Below are positions 25,405-25,636 of a stretch of 25,636 nt of DNA, piece by piece. The DNA lies in NCBI GenBank assembly GCA_041588495.1, contig JBFGWM010000009.1:1-25636 (forward strand). Reading direction: 5' to 3'. Source of the DNA: JBFGWM01 sp041588495 (GTDB lineage Bacteria > Pseudomonadota > Gammaproteobacteria > Pseudomonadales > JBFGWM01). A model generated the notes under the pieces. That model saw only the letters and a list, made by a program, of their open reading frames with translations, was not told where the DNA came from and ran no database searches. The translations under genes were made by a program, and so were the position numbers. Every line of letters begins with the position of its first letter. Positions within the stretch are counted from its first letter, which is position 1.

Positions 25405-25636
25405 TCAGGCCACCTTCTCGGCGACACGCATGACCGCGCTGCGGCTGCGCGGATTCGCCGCAACCTCTGCAGCGCCCGGACGGATCGCCTTGCCGACCAG
25501 CCGCAGGCGACGCGGCACCTGGGCATCAGTCACCGGCAGACGCCGGGGCAGTTCGCCCCCCGTGGCCTCGCCACGCATGAACTGCTTGACGATCCTGTCT
25601 TCCAGCGAGTGAAAGCTGATGACCACCAGTCGCCCC
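25405..25636 (-). CDS. rsmH: 16S rRNA (cytosine-1402-N4)-methyltransferase RsmH (3' part)
   Basis: The window ends inside this gene (mraW). The visible C-terminal 76 codons carry the family motif GRLVVISFHSLEDRIVKQFM, and the end NPRSRSAVMRVAEKV is also typical. RsmH methylates C1402 of 16S rRNA in the ribosomal decoding site. The stop TGA is at 25405-25407, 3 nt before ftsL. The 5' part, and any mraZ, lie beyond the right edge. Confidence 0.95.
   Translation of the reverse strand, partial: GRLVVISFHSLEDRIVKQFMRGEATGGELPRRLPVTDAQVPRRLRLVGKAIRPGAAEVAANPRSRSAVMRVAEKVA

Overview
The window is a GC-rich stretch of a gammaproteobacterial chromosome. It is dense with essential housekeeping genes. 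A meso-diaminopimelate-type MurE, LpxC (so a lipid A outer membrane), a type IV pilus PilC/PilD pair and YacG all point to Gammaproteobacteria. The layout resembles Pseudomonas and Chromatiales-like genomes more than enteric ones: a DUF721/DciA gene and an M23 peptidase lie between lpxC and secA, and a MutT-ThiE fusion lies downstream. I cannot name the genus from the sequence alone.

Layout. Bases 1-2342 (+ strand) hold the 3' end of pilC, then pilD, coaE and yacG, tightly packed. Bases 2353-7267 (- strand, transcribed right to left) hold secA, argJ and a Nudix/ThiE-like fusion as one unit. Bases 7466-8389 (-) encode a membrane-anchored coiled-coil M23 peptidase. Bases 8452-8946 (+) encode a DUF721/DciA-like protein, the only + strand gene in the right-hand 23 kb. 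From 8947 to the right edge (-) lies the division and cell wall (dcw) cluster. In transcription order it is rsmH (partial), ftsL, ftsI, murE, murF, mraY, murD, ftsW, murG, murC, ddl, ftsQ, ftsA, ftsZ and lpxC.

How the genes work together. MurC, D, E and F build the UDP-MurNAc-pentapeptide, using D-Ala-D-Ala from Ddl. MraY and MurG make lipid I and lipid II. FtsW and FtsI polymerise and cross-link it at the septum. FtsL, FtsQ, FtsA and FtsZ form the divisome. LpxC commits to lipid A synthesis. Most dcw genes overlap or lie within 20 nt of each other, which suggests translational coupling. The main breaks are ftsA/ftsZ (51 nt, with a strong ribosome binding site) and ftsZ/lpxC (94 nt, with a promoter-like sequence and a 9-bp hairpin). 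murB is not in its frequent murC-ddl position, and zapD is not between coaE and yacG.

Points worth a second look. The secA reading frame is broken by an apparent one-base deletion near 5219-5221. Two adjacent inverted repeats sit at the 5' end of the DUF721 frame. The ThiE-like half of the Nudix fusion has lost the residues expected for thiamine phosphate synthase. DUF721 and lpxC end tail to tail with no spacer. I found no mobile element, CRISPR array, tRNA, rRNA or clearly undescribed multi-gene system. The window is mostly conserved core genome.
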